64,000 bases of DNA from Branchiostoma floridae (GCF_000003815.2 NC_049988.1:3963765-4027764); one strand, 5' to 3'. Counted from the stretch's first letter, positions 12,185-23,239 are shown. Notes: generated by a model from the sequence alone, not told the origin. Translations and numbers: made by a program.

Positions 12185-12336
12185 GGAGCCCTGTGTAGAG
12201 CAGCGGCTCGCTCCAGTCTTCAGGAAGGGGACGCTGTTCCGGGATTGTACAGCCGGGCCGCAGTGCGTGTACGCCGCCGGTGGTGGTACAGACATCCGTG
12301 GCGTCGCTACGTCGCTGGTATAAGTGGCGGGGGAGA

Positions 12337-12343
12337 TATATAA
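12337..12343 (+). promoter_or_regulatory. TATA-box-like TATATAA
   Basis: Sits in the GC-rich block in the sequence GAGATATATAACTCGG, 530 bp upstream of the ATG. A second candidate, TATAAG, lies at 12319-12324. Weak evidence on its own. Confidence 0.35.
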
Positions 12344-12534
12344 CTCGGCCGCGGGGGGCTAGCCGTGAGCCGTCACGCTATCCGCTGGAGCGTCGACGCA
12401 CAAACATACGTCCGTGCGCCGTGGCGTGGTGGTGGGCATTTTTCACAAGTCATCCTCCAACACTCGCTCTGCAGATTTAAGAGGAGGAAAATTTGAAGGC
12501 ACTGTCTGGTTGACGCTTCCTGCTGTGTAATATT

Positions 12535-12759
12535 GTGTGTGTGTATGTGATTCGCGTGCTCAGTCGGGTTGTAACGTTGTTGAGGAGCTGTCGGCATTTG
12601 ATCGCGCATCCATCTTGTGGAGATCGGGAAGAGGAAGAGGATAAGAGGAGGAGGGGAGGATGCGATCGTGGGTTAGGGCCGCCATTTCTACCGGTGTGTG
12701 CCCGACCTCTGAGGATGATTAGGGAGCGCAGACGGCCGCCTCTCTGTATTATGAGGTAA
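12535..12759 (+). other. Possible upstream open reading frame in the 5' UTR
   Basis: A 74-codon ATG frame, Arg-rich, ending 113 bp before the channel start codon. It is only a uORF if transcription begins upstream of 12535. No family resemblance. Confidence 0.2.
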
Positions 12760-12814
12760 CGGCGGCGTTTTGGCCAGTGCGGGTGTACTGTGTGTGTGTT
12801 TGTGACCAGGTGAG

Positions 12815-12836
12815 CCGGTAAGGTTAACCTCACCGG
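12815..12836. promoter_or_regulatory. Near-perfect 22-bp palindrome in the 5' UTR
   Basis: CCGGTAAGG-TTAA-CCTCACCGG: the arms pair with one mismatch, centred on GTTAAC. It contains the in-frame stop TAA that precedes the start codon. In RNA the arms would leave almost no loop, so it may matter as a DNA palindrome or not at all. Confidence 0.3.
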
Positions 12837-12872
12837 AACGGCTACGACCCTCCCTCGGCCGCGCCCGCCACC

Positions 12873-12948
12873 ATGCCCGTAAGGAGGGGACACGTCGCCC
12901 CCCAGAACACCTTCATCGACACCATCATCCGAAAGTTCGACGGGCAAA
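12873..12948 (+). CDS. KCNH: ERG-type K+ channel, coding exon 1 (PAS-cap)
   Basis: Seen: ATG at 12873 in the context GCCACCATG, an optimal Kozak site, with an in-frame TAA at 12825-12827 that fixes this start. The exon encodes 25 codons beginning [14 protein letters not shown] and ending IIRKFDGQ, plus one base of codon 26, followed by the donor A|GTAAGT. Known: this is the N-terminal PAS-cap of ERG channels (KCNH2/6/7; Drosophila seizure), which slows deactivation through the cytoplasmic gating domain. EAG and ELK channels differ here; [11 protein letters not shown] and IIRKF are ERG hallmarks. From memory, human KCNH2 exon 1 also ends after the first base of codon 26, so the phase-1 intron appears conserved. 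Ile15 and Asp23 replace the vertebrate Leu and Glu. Inference: it is the 5' coding exon of a lancelet ERG orthologue. I cannot say whether it is pre-duplication to KCNH2, 6 and 7 without a tree. Confidence 0.95.
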
Positions 12949-13164
12949 GTAAGTATCGTTTAGTTATATAAATATGATTTTGCATAAATGCACCCATTAT
13001 ATATGGTTGTGTGCACTTCTCTCTTAAACAGGATTCAGGGATGAAAATTTCTGCTAGAAATCTGAAATTTCCAAATAAAATCTAAAACTGTTGGTATATA
13101 TCAGGAAACCTATAAATATGGAGTAAAAAAGGTAAAGATCTTTGGAGCTGGGTTACAATTTGCC

Positions 13165-13262
13165 ATTTCGACAACGTCAGGTACTATGTGATAGGGATGT
13201 TTTGCTGAAAACGTTTCAGCCAATTTGATATCAGGTTAAGGTTTCTGTCAGTTTACAATATT
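13165..13262 (+). repeat. Right member of the direct repeat flanking exon 1
   Basis: Partner of 11939-12040, lying 216 bp into intron 1. Same landmark words, moderate divergence. Confidence 0.6.
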
Positions 13263-13620
13263 GTGGGTGGCAGAGGAACGTAGCTCATGCCCCGAGAGTG
13301 TGTCACGCCAGTTTTTCTTTTCCCAACGTCGCGTTTGTCCTGCCAAACATGGTTAGACCTTACAGTCTGCCTCCTATAGCATGCGAGACGGATGGGAACC
13401 AGAGAGCTTTTATCTGGCGTACATTTCTCTCTCCGAATGTCCGCCGGTTTAAGGCCATAAGGTTGCTCTCGCAACCATCACTCTCGCACACCTTATCAAG
13501 GTGGAACGGTCGGCTCTTCCCTTTCCCCTGTCCGCCTCGCTGTAGCCCGCGGGGCTCGAACCAGGGGGATATTGATGGAGCTTTCAAGTTCACTCATGGT
13601 TCACCACCTGGCTAACTGAT
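13263..13620 (-). mobile_element. Possible tRNA-related SINE (minus strand)
   Basis: On the minus strand TAGCCAGGTGG (A-box-like) is followed about 40 nt later by GGTTCGAGCCCC (B-box-like) near 13550-13605. A GC-rich body follows towards 13263. No target duplication was found, so this is tentative. Confidence 0.35.
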
Positions 13621-14208
13621 TACATAGGGGGCCTTGGTGGTAGACATTCCTTACAATGCAGGAGTGTTTATCAAATGTCAATGCTCTGGGTACGGGATGG
13701 GAGAGAAAACGGGTCTGGTTTTGGCAAAAATGCCAGCGACTTGGCATTGTAATGGGAAATTTTCATCTCCAGCGCACACGAATGGGGGATAAGAGTTCTC
13801 TTGTTCGGTTAATGGCACCCCGGGGAGAGTCATAAAATGTTAAAGCCAAGTCCAAGGTCATAATGTTTCACTACGCTCGCTGTAAAACTTCCCTTTTTTC
13901 TCGGCTAGGAAGATTTGTGGTAGGATGGTTGACATTTGGAATGTTGCGGAGTCATATTTTCCGTAAGAATGTATTTTTCTCAGGAGAAACAGTGCGGCAT
14001 TAATTGTGGAAGGGTGGTACAGGAGATATGATTAATTTTCATAATGGCCAACTCATCATCTAATGCAAGTGTATGTTATTAATTGTAATGATGTAAAATG
14101 TTGGAGAGGGGGGTAGTGTAGACTCTATATTTCCTTGTTCTTCTCAGCATCATTCAGAAGATATATTATCATATGATCATGTTGTGTAGTATATTTACTG
14201 AGAACAGA

Positions 14209-14384
14209 TAACATTATTTCACCTTTATCTGCAGGAAACCTATATCTGTTGTTTTAAAAAACTGGTTATTTTTGGATATTAGGTCAATGGACATCTACAG
14301 TGGTCTGTCGTCTTGATATCGCTAAATTCTTGTTTTTTAATACAATGGATATAGGTAACCCCACAGATAAAGGTCACAAAAGTA
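14209..14384. mobile_element. Palindromic MITE, family A, copy 3 (decayed)
   Basis: TAACATTATTTCACCTTTATC at one end and ATAGGTAACCCCACAGATAAAGG at the other; shortened middle and degraded right tip. Confidence 0.65.
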
Positions 14385-15775
14385 GACTTGTACATCAGTG
14401 CTGTGGTGACCAATAGTTATTTATAACTGCAAATTGCGGTTATTCAAAATCACAATGACCATCATTATTGCTTTAGACAGTAAAAAATGACAAGACTGAT
14501 TGGATTGGTCCAACTTAAATGCAGCTTTTCATATGCCTTCCTGTGTAGAAACAATATTTTTTGCGTTTTTAGCGTAGGAAACAGGTAAGACATTAACACA
14601 AAAATCAGAATGATAAAGCTTAATAAAATTATTAGGTTTGCAGCATTTAGAAATACTGGGTGCATAATGTACTTTGTGTGCCAAAAATTGGGACTCGCTT
14701 ATAGCGGGTACACCTGTGCGATATTTGGCTTGGGATGAATCATGTAAGGTAGCATTATAATGTATATAGCGTATTATCGACATTGTGCTAGAAGAAACAT
14801 TGACATCTTTAATAATAATATTCGTATTACTTGTTAAAGTTTTGAAGCTAAATGTTATTCTCTGGGTCTGATATTGCGTACTCAAAATCTTTTTTCTTTG
14901 CACCTGTCAGTGAATATTTTGGTTCTACTGTATGTACCATTGCACCTGTTCCCCAAAATGAATTTCGAGCACTCAGGTTGAAGTATCAATTATGGAATAA
15001 TATTAGGGGGAAAGTGTTGGTACATATGGTCTAGAATAATTGTCTATCATTTTATTGTTTTGATGTACTGTAAATTCAGTTATTCTTGCAATGGCTTTAT
15101 GATCATTCGAGGTAAGAGGGTAAAGGTGGTTCGCTGTTTAACTCCTAAATATTTCTGTAATTATGCAAGCTAGACAAATTTGCGGTACCATGTAAATCTA
15201 CGGTAGAGCAACCTGTGACCACAGAAATGCAAAAATAAAACATGAAAAGCTCACAATTTACAGTACATGTACTTTTACCATTGTACTTTGATGTCAGTAA
15301 TTTTCCTTCAAGTTGCCTGTTTTGAGAATTAATTCTAACCAAAATTAAGAATAAACTTGTATGGATAAGATTTTTTCCTCTAAACAAAATAAAGTAGCTA
15401 AATGATCAGCAAAATTTCAAATAGATTTTGAAGTTAACCCAATTATGATATAGACCTCAATGTTGCAGTGTGCGCTAATGTAATTTATTAGTGTTAGCGG
15501 GTACAGCGCGTAGTCAAGATTTATAGGAAAGTGTCAATTTTAATATTCTTAACTACGTAAAGAAGGGGTTATTTTGGGAGATGAACTTTTGAATCGTGAC
15601 AGGCCCACAATGCGTTCCATCTGTCTTCGAAACTCTGAGACAGTGTAGAACAAAAACTGAGGAAGATTTGCTTCCGCGCATCTTTGTTCATTATATAATG
15701 CTCCACTGCATCTTAACAATTGGACTCAGAAAGAGATGAAAAAAAATTCTGTCAGTTTTTTCTAACTCCAATGCC
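14385..15775. other. Intron sequence, nothing recognised
   Basis: AT-rich, short frames in several phases, no similarity seen. Confidence 0.4.
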
Positions 15776-15779
15776 TTAA

Positions 15780-16723
15780 CCCTCATCCGACCGTTACATT
15801 TTTACGACGAATCTGACCGTATGGGGTCATTTTTGACCCCATTTTGTTTTGCTTATAAACATATTTCTGCTGCTTCATTTTGTCATTACTATGTATTTAC
15901 TGTTTCACCAATCTATGAAAAATATTTTGACAAGTTTTGGTGTCAGTTTTTATTACTCATTATCATAATTTATGCAGAAAATAGGGAGAAACCACCTTTT
16001 GCTGTAAAAATCTATCATACTCCACTTACTTTTACAATGTTTTTGTCTTATCAATTTCTAAACAATAATGTTGATGCTACAATAATATCAATAGCATAAT
16101 CATGTTCTTTGACAAGAAAAGATAGAATATTTATGAAAATTAACGAATTTATTACTAAATTATGCACCGTGATCTGCCACCTAATTACATACAGACAGTT
16201 ACTCTTGTCTATTTATAATATAAGATCTTTCTTGTAGGTTCCTTCTGCACATTCTGTCCATAGATTATTTCTTCATTAATTAGAAACATTTTCAATTTCA
16301 TTAGCATAAATAATTAGTGCTTATTATCATAATTTATGCAGAATGTCGAAAACCTGTGTTTTACACTAAAATACTATATTTATTTTAAAATATTCGGTGT
16401 TTTTCTTATCTAAGCAGCTATAACTTGTTGCTGTAATAGCAGTGATGAGGAATGCCTGTTACTTTATTGAAATATCTTTATATTAACGTAGGAAATGATT
16501 CATAATTGGCTGGGGTCATTTTTGACCCCAACGAACCAGACACAAACTTTAAAGTATAGCTTATACAATAATGGGCAAAACTCTGTGAAAAATTGGTAGA
16601 TGTTGTAAGACATGTATACAAACAAATTCATGGAAGGAATTTTTTCTCCGATGAAAAATGTTGATATGGCAGATACAAATATACGTCTGGGGTCAAAAAT
16701 GACCCCATACGGTCGGATGAGGG
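15780..16723. mobile_element. piggyBac-like non-autonomous element with TTAA duplications
   Basis: The termini CCCTCATCCGACCGT are perfect inverted repeats, flanked by TTAA at 15776-15779 and 16724-16727. The CCCT- start plus TTAA target is the piggyBac signature. The palindrome GGGGTCATTTTTGACCCC or its complement occurs three times (15823, 16512, 16689). The 944-bp interior has only short AT-rich frames and no transposase. Confidence 0.85.
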
Positions 16724-16824
16724 TTAAACTAAGAAAATACATGTATGAAACAATGAAATGTATACAATGTAATTCTTTTCAATTATTCATCTAAGCCAAA
16801 TTAAATGATTAATATGTTATCATA

Positions 16825-16955
16825 CTGTAGATAAATGCATTTAAGTTTTCGGGGATTTAATTTTGGGGGAGGGAGGAAATGGAGTTTTCCAAGTGGTTTT
16901 GAGTTTGTGCTAGTGATATGCTGAGGCTCGTACTGTACAGCATAATGGAAACCCT
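16825..16955. mobile_element. Degenerate fragment of the 'TTCGCGG' MITE, family B
   Basis: CTGTAGATAAATGCATTTAAG followed by decayed TTTAATTTTGGGGGAGG and a GTGGTTTTGAG word; the right half is missing. Confidence 0.5.
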
Positions 16956-17470
16956 GGCGCATTTACACTTTGTATTGTGTGTCTTTACCATATGATTATA
17001 TATTACAGGTGCCTCCAACATAGCATAAAACTGTAAAATGTATTTGCTTGCACAAGGTTGTAGGCAGGGAGAAGACAGTACAAAAAAATTTGTGGTATTT
17101 TTTTTATTTTGCAATGAAGAGAGGTCAATACAAAAGATCAACATAAAACCATTGCAAAAATTTCTGTATGTATCCGATACTACCAATGCTGTTACGATGC
17201 TTTGCAAGTGATTCTGTGAAAAAGACAACAAAATGGAATATTTAATGTAATTAAGATATGAATTGTCTCTGACAGCATATAACCCCTAAGGCATAAACAC
17301 TTTCTGGCAATACACTAATTTATTAGACGTATGTCATTTTCTCGTAGTCTAGAGGCAAATGATATAAATAGCATCTTACAAATATTTAAAAATTCAAGTA
17401 CCATGTTGTGTGTAATATGTTAAGTTCTATAGTCTAGTGCCGTTGTTGTTTTGCCAGAATTGGGACTCAG
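16956..17470. other. Intron sequence, nothing recognised
   Basis: AT-rich, with short frames only. Confidence 0.35.
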
Positions 17471-17689
17471 TAACGCTGGTTTACCTTTATCTGAGGGGTG
17501 ACCTTTATCTGTTGTCTTTAAAACAGCACATTTAGGGATATCAAGTCTACAGACTGTGGTTTCCAATTTGCAATATTTTCAAAATGTTCCAATTTGAAAG
17601 CATCGTCCGTCGCCTTTATATCCCTAAATACGCTTTTATTTACAAACAACGGATATAGGTTACCCTCGGATAAAGGTGAACTAGGGTAA
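17471..17689. mobile_element. Palindromic TA-flanked MITE, family A, copy 4
   Basis: TAACGCTGGTTTACC to GGTGAACTAGGGTAA, with subterminal ACCTTTATCTGTTG and matching GGATATAGGTTACC. Confidence 0.8.
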
Positions 17690-17870
17690 GTAATATTACC
17701 AGTAAAAATCAAAGCTTCAACAAATTTCATAGATGATCTTTTTACGGTTTGTGTTTTGATGTTTTTAGTCATACTTTATATATTTTGTATGATATTTCCC
17801 TTATCAAGTCAAGAGTAACACAAAATTTAGGCCACAGCAATGCTGCAACGTGCTGCATTCGAGTGACATG

Positions 17871-18078
17871 CTGTAAATGCATTTAAGTTCACGGAGATTT
17901 AATTTCGCGGTAGCGGGAAAATGGAATTTTTGCGGTGGTTTTAATTTCGTGGTAGCACCATGCACTGTAGTCTCTTACTGTTATGGAAAAATGTTCGCGG
18001 TGGTTTTAAATTCGCGGTGAAGCGGCCGCCACAAAAACCGTGAACATTTAAACCACCACAAGTTTCTGCATTTACAGT
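17871..18078. mobile_element. Palindromic 'TTCGCGG' MITE, family B, copy 3
   Basis: CTGTAAATGCATTTAAGTTC at the left, CTGCATTTACAG at the right, with GCGGTGGTTTTAA and GCGGCCGCC inside. Nearly full length. Confidence 0.8.
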
Positions 18079-18619
18079 AGTTACCAATTGAAGATAAGTT
18101 CCACTAGAATATTCAGTCACTTACTTTGATTTTCCCTGATGATATATAGTGAAAGTGGGTCACTGTGCGCTTGTCAAAATCATTTTTATTAAAGAAATTA
18201 GGTCAGGTTTGCATTTTTCATATGAAAGTCAAGAAGGCTAAGAAGGTTCCTGACATTAGTTTTTTATGATAATTGCACTGAAATGACGCCAATAGATCAC
18301 TTCATGCTGCAACCCATCATGTGCTAAGCCACATACCATTATGGCAAGATAGTAAAGCCTATGTGACGTCATTAATTTGAGATACTTTAGTACAGCCGAA
18401 TATGTTTTAGAAATGTTAAGCTGACATTAGAGATTTCTGAACAATTGGGCCAGCACTGAAAGACAAAAAGGAGACTTTTTCAAAACACACAACATTTTGC
18501 TAACTGGAAATAGACATTTTGTATACATCATTTACTCACACTTATGGCTGACTGTTCCTTACAGAGACCCTCAATTGTTTACAGCAATAGGTATTTGTAA
18601 AGCTGTTACATGTAGTTGT

Positions 18620-18949
18620 TAACGCTAGTTCACCTTTATCCACAGGGTAACCTATATCCATGATTGTTTTGAATACAGTGAAACCTGTCCGAGCAACCAC
18701 CTGGCACAGGCAACCACCTGCCATCAGAGGACGCATTGAAACAGTCCATTTTACATACTATTAGTTAAAAATGTAATTGCGTGTCTGGGAATATCAAGCC
18801 AACGACAGTGGTTTCAAACTGCAATATTGTGAGAATGCACATTGTGTGCAAGTTGAAACCACTGTCTGTCAACATGATATCCCTAAATACCCTGCTTTTA
18901 AAAACAACAGATATAGGTTGCTTAGCAGATATAGGTGAACTAGCATTAG
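18620..18949. mobile_element. Family A MITE, copy 5, interrupted by a nested element
   Basis: The left arm TAACGCTAGTTCACC... breaks after ATATCCATGATTGTTTTGAA; the right arm resumes at GGGAATATCAAG and ends GGTGAACTAGCATTA. About 105 bp of foreign sequence sits between. Confidence 0.75.
18673..18780. mobile_element. pogo-like fragment nested inside a family A MITE
   Basis: Begins CAGTGAAACCTGTCCGAGC and repeats GCAACCACCTGGCA, the same end motif as the elements at 7179 and 36591. The right terminus is absent or degraded. It must be younger than its host MITE. Confidence 0.6.
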
Positions 18950-19035
18950 CTGTGAGTTTTTCTTGAGATATCAGAGAGATATTTTCAGAACAAAAGATCT
19001 TGCAGACAAATATAAAAAGGACAATGTCTGAGTTA

Positions 19036-19305
19036 ATGTCTCAAAAGGTGAACATTAAAAAAAAATGCTTTGGTGTAATACCTTCACCTTTCTATGACAT
19101 TTCCTACTAACCTGTCTGGTGAAAGTTGAAAGTACCGTATGTCTCAAAAAGGTGAACATTTTTGAAAATGCATTGGTGTACCTTTCACCTTTCTAAGACA
19201 TTTCCTCCTAAACTGGTAAAAGTTGAAAGTACAATATGCCTCGAAAAGGTGAACATTTTAAACTTTCACCTTTACAAGACATTTCTTGCTAGTGAGAGTT
19301 GAAAA
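19036..19305 (+). repeat. Tandem repeat, about 100-bp unit, 2.7 copies
   Basis: ATGTCTCAAAAGGTGAACAT recurs at 19036, 19139 and 19236 (spacing 103 and 97), each followed by TTCACCTTTCTA-GACATTTC and GTTGAAAGTAC. Confidence 0.8.
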
Positions 19306-19487
19306 GCACATTGAGATCTAAAATAAATGACACGACGACTGCACATCAGACAGAAAACTGTGCATCAGAATCCGGACTGCTTGGAATAATGGAAAGATGG
19401 GATAATTGAAAGGATTCCCATTAAATGCCTTGATCTATTGCCCTGCGCTAAGTGCAAATTTGACATCGTAAAAGTCGAATTTTGTTA

Positions 19488-19876
19488 TTTCAGTTGTCTA
19501 GTCCTCGGTGTTTGTCTAAAAAGATAACTAGATTTTACAAATTGCCTGTGAACGTCATTCCAACTTTGAAACGTTTGAAATTTTTATGCGTTATCATGTC
19601 TGGTGGTGAACAATAAAATGATTAAAAATGATGATTATCATAACTTCATCTTACAAATTCTATCTCTTCTAAGTATACACATTTCAGTTGTCTAGTCCTC
19701 TATATTAATGTCTTGGAAGATAACTAGATTATACAAATTGCCTGTGAACGTCATTGCAACTTTGAAACGTTTGAAATTTTTATGTGTGATCATGTCTGGT
19801 GATGAACAATGAAATCATTATAATGATTATCTTAACATCATCTTACATGTTCTGCCTTTTCTAATCATACACATTC
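19488..19876 (+). repeat. Tandem duplication, 194-bp unit, two copies
   Basis: TTTCAGTTGTCTAGTCCTC starts both copies; AACTTTGAAACGTTTGAAAT and ATCATGTCTGGTG are conserved in each. About 90% alike by eye. Confidence 0.85.
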
Positions 19877-20003
19877 TGTTCGAGTAAGATAGAGAATAGC
19901 AAGAAAAGGATAATGTTAAGTGTATGATTCAGTGGGAAAATATATTAATTTGGACAAAGGGAATTATTTAATGTTTTTGATGCACAATAATTTTTGTATC
20001 TAA

Positions 20004-20120
20004 GGGTTCAAATAACCACCTGCATATGCAGGTATTAAAGTGCAGGTAAAATTAGAGCCGTGCAGGTATTTCTGAGTCTAACATATTGCTTGTACCTTAC
20101 CTGTGCTTGTCCAATACTTT
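20004..20120. mobile_element. Partial hAT-like 'GGGCTCGAAAT' element, family C, copy 1
   Basis: GGGTTCAAATAACCACCTGCATATGCAGGT resembles the left end of family C; the body is truncated after CCTTACCTGTGCTTGTCCA. Confidence 0.55.
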
Positions 20121-21050
20121 CAAGTCTTGGACCAGAAATATCAAGACTGTCACAAAAGTTTTAATTGTTCTTCCACAGATGTGAATAGAGAATTGAGAAA
20201 TATTTACTTCAAAGTTTCCAGAGACTTATTTCTTTTCTGGCAGAGTGATGCAGGCAAAATATGTCTTATGCATGTAATTTTGCATATTAGCAGCTTCCGT
20301 ACAAATTTCTTGACCAAAAGCTATTTCCACTCCGGATGCAATAAATTAGTTGGTATAATTTCTAAGCTGTCACGTAACACGGGATAAATTCCCACCGCAC
20401 TATGACACCGCATGGGAGATAATGTGACAAAGATGAATTTGGTGGAAGATTATCGTCGATTTATCATAATTATCTGCGATATTCCGTCAAATCGCAGATT
20501 TAATGATGTATCCCACCTCCCCCGGCGTCGCATTTCAGCTTATTTGGTTCTCCGCTGAACCCCATCAAGAAATTATACAAAATGTTCCAATTTCAAAAAT
20601 GAATGTAAGATTATGGTTACATCATGACGGTGTCTAAGACCATGAAATTGAATGTCAAGTTATAGTTTCAACTTTAACTTAGTGATGTAATGCTTGCAGG
20701 GTTCTTACAAGAGCTTAATGTATATGGAGCAGACGTGAGTCTTGTAGGGATGTCTATAGGAACACCATGCATCTAAAATTCTTTAAAATTTTCCTTCGGA
20801 AACACTAAGTCTAACTTATTTCTTGTATTTACAAAATTTCATGAAAATGAATGATCTAACATTTTTTACCTATTTTTTTTACAAAACGTTCCTGAAAAGC
20901 CCCCTACTTTTTGAGACACAGTGTAGGGGCCCAAATCACAGCGTTGGGACACAAATCACAGCATATAGTTACCCCCTGCACTCAACAGTACACTAGTCTT
21001 ACATTTTTTTAGAACTATAGGGGTCGGGTTTGTATGAGGCTACAATGATT
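20121..21050. other. Intron sequence with a GC-richer unique patch
   Basis: The stretch 20380-20570 (ACACGGGATAAATTCCCACCGC ... GTATCCCACCTCCCCC) is less AT-rich than its surroundings and shows no repeat features; it is a candidate conserved non-coding element. Nothing else seen. Confidence 0.3.
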
Positions 21051-21069
21051 TGATGCAGAAAGGCAAGCA

Positions 21070-21245
21070 AATATCATTCAAGGCCTTGCGGTTAGTGGGA
21101 TCGAGATGTAACGGGTTCGATTCCCGGCAGTACTGGCTGGATGTTGTGTCCTTTCATATTAGCTTTAAGACACGATTTTCTGTGTGGAAAATTGTAGAAC
21201 AACAAAAGACAAATGTTTTAATTGAAATAAAAAGCAAAAAAATAT
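21070..21245 (+). mobile_element. Possible tRNA-derived SINE (plus strand)
   Basis: B-box-like GGGTTCGATTCCC at 21113-21125 and A-box-like GCGGTTAGTGGG about 25 nt upstream. The A-to-B spacing is short, so part of the head may be deleted. A-rich tail near 21230-21245. Confidence 0.4.
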
Positions 21246-22920
21246 AGCACAATATTCAATGCAGTTTGGTTATGATTGACAATATACACATCCTGTGTAA
21301 TTTTTCTGTACTCTTTGTTGCTCTAGGTTGACTTGGTAAACATTAGTGTTAGGCTAAGCATAATGTGGAAAAGTAAACAATACCATATGCTTGCAGTCCA
21401 AACCGTATAACGTTAATTGTACGTTTAATTCAGTAAGTGCAATTTCTCTCAGTCCTAATTCAGATGCATATGTAACCAATTACAAATTCACATATATGTC
21501 TTAAGACATTAAGTATACTACATTTTGTAGGTTGAATGTAAAAAATTATTTTGATCTCATAAAGATTACCCATTACGTGTCATAAAACATTAAACTGCAA
21601 AATTTAAAAGCAATTTTAATTGTCTTTCCATTGCATGGTAGGCTCAAAGATTATGAGGGGAACTTTTGGTCTATCATAATAAACAGATGCTCAAATCTGA
21701 ATCAGTATCTGAATTATTAATATCTAGTTGTCAGTTAGTGACATTAAGTACAAATTACGTTTGCAGGTTTGAACTTACAGGTGGAATATGTAGCTGGTGA
21801 TAGGGTGATCATGGTGATTTGGCCCTTTACCAAGTTGTCCAGTCAACTCAGGACAACACCCAGGTCAACTCGACCAGGTTGACCAGGGTGTTGGTAAAGT
21901 GCAGAAGTGAGTCCAACACAAATGGGCAATGGTGTTTTCCTTGGGTTATTACTCCTTTAAAAAACAATAATTATTATATATGAAGCACATCTACTCAACT
22001 TTTCTCAAAGTATGGCTTTCCTGAAAAGAAATTTATTGCATTTCCTCAAAAAGAACACTGACTGTTATCCTACAAATCAAGCTCCGAAACATCAACAGGC
22101 TAGTAGGCTTGATTCAAGCACCGACCTTAAAGTCCAAAAGCAAGGTTGCAGAGTAAAAACCATCGCTGTAAAGTCACGACAACATTGTACATGTAGCAGG
22201 CCCCTGCCAATATCTACGAGCTATTCCTCCTGTGATAGGCACCACTGACGATAGCCGCAAAAACTATTTGGAAGGATGTTTTCTTCGGAAAGCTCTTTGC
22301 ATGCAAATGACCCCTAGAACCATTCCACGTGGAGATTGGTATACCCCTGGCAAGCACGAGTTTGTTAAGGAAGGATTTTCTCGAGACGTGCTTCTTGTAT
22401 CTAAGCTATAATTCAGTCTCCTTTTCTTGTGAGGGAATGAAGGAATGAATGAATGAATGAAAAAAGAAGGAACAAATGAAGGAACAAACAAACGACTTTT
22501 ATTATAAACATTTTTGCTCTTAAAGTGCAGACCAAGATAGTTTAGAGAAGGTTTCTACAAAGTCTAAATGTACACGTGTGCATGTAGAGGTTCAAATTCT
22601 TATCAGTTGAAGCTTAAGATACATGGTTTAACTCACTTTTAATTGTCGACCTGTTCAAATTCAAACGTTATTGACAAATTATTTCTATTGTTGAACACCA
22701 GATTGCCAAAAAGCCACAAGAGGATGCCTAGTTGTGTACGTGTTTGTAGACAATAATGTCCTTGAATACATTGAATAGAACAACCCAAACCCTTTCACAA
22801 TCTACACAATCATTTAAATTGAATCATGTACCATTAAGCAATGCCTGTCCTCCTAAATTTACTGTTAAGTGTTGCCAGGAACCCCATGCACACCCTATTG
22901 TAGTACACTATTTTAATAAC
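21246..22920. other. Intron sequence, nothing coding
   Basis: Includes an imperfect foldback at 21820-21901 (CTTTACCAAGTTGTCC ... AGGGTGTTGGTAAAG) and a short (GAAT)n tract at 22433-22460. No genes. Confidence 0.35.
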
Positions 22921-22923
22921 CAG

Positions 22924-23082
22924 AGCTAGCTTAATCTCCAAGCAGATCCACGGTGGCGCAATGTAGTATCAAACCCACCTCTGGTGCCTGTTTGACTCCC
23001 TTTGGCCTGCTATACTCCTTCATGGCCAGCTTTGATACTATCTTATGGCACCGTAGGATCTGCTTGGAGATTAGAGCTAGCT
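22924..23082. mobile_element. Small foldback MITE, 'CTCCAAGCAGATCC'
   Basis: Left arm GCTAGCTTAATCTCCAAGC, right arm GCTTGGAGATTAGAGCTAGC; the arms also share TAGTATCAAA and GGTGGCGCAA/TGGCACC. About 45-bp arms, 160 bp overall, no coding. Confidence 0.7.
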
Positions 23083-23239
23083 GACACCAGACACCAAGGC
23101 GACAAAAGGATTCCAAGTGACTGATCTTTGAGAATGAAATCATCTGTTAAACTATCTGTCTCTCAGGTCTTGGTCTGTCAAGGAGGATTTTGAAGGCGTG
23201 AGCCTGCTCCCAACTCAATCTAGTACTTTCACTTCTCTT

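Larger units (their letters stand above)
12120..12872 (+). promoter_or_regulatory. GC/CpG-rich promoter and 5' UTR of the ERG gene
   Basis: A visible shift to GC- and CpG-rich sequence directly upstream of the start codon, against an AT-rich background. In order it holds an E-box CACGTG (12149-12154), a full palindromic CRE TGACGTCA (12177-12184), TATAAG (12319-12324) and TATATAA (12337-12343), then several hundred bases of GC-rich sequence to the ATG. If transcription starts about 30 bp past the TATA-like box, the 5' UTR is roughly 500 nt and carries an upstream open frame at 12535-12759 (74 codons). The last 60 nt contain CAG|GTGAGC at 12807-12815, a possible alternative donor, and the in-frame TAA. 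The start site is inferred, not shown. Confidence 0.55.

Noticed and set aside
12477-12947. 156-codon minus-strand frame over exon 1
   Set aside because: Antisense shadow of GC-rich promoter and exon sequence with few stops.
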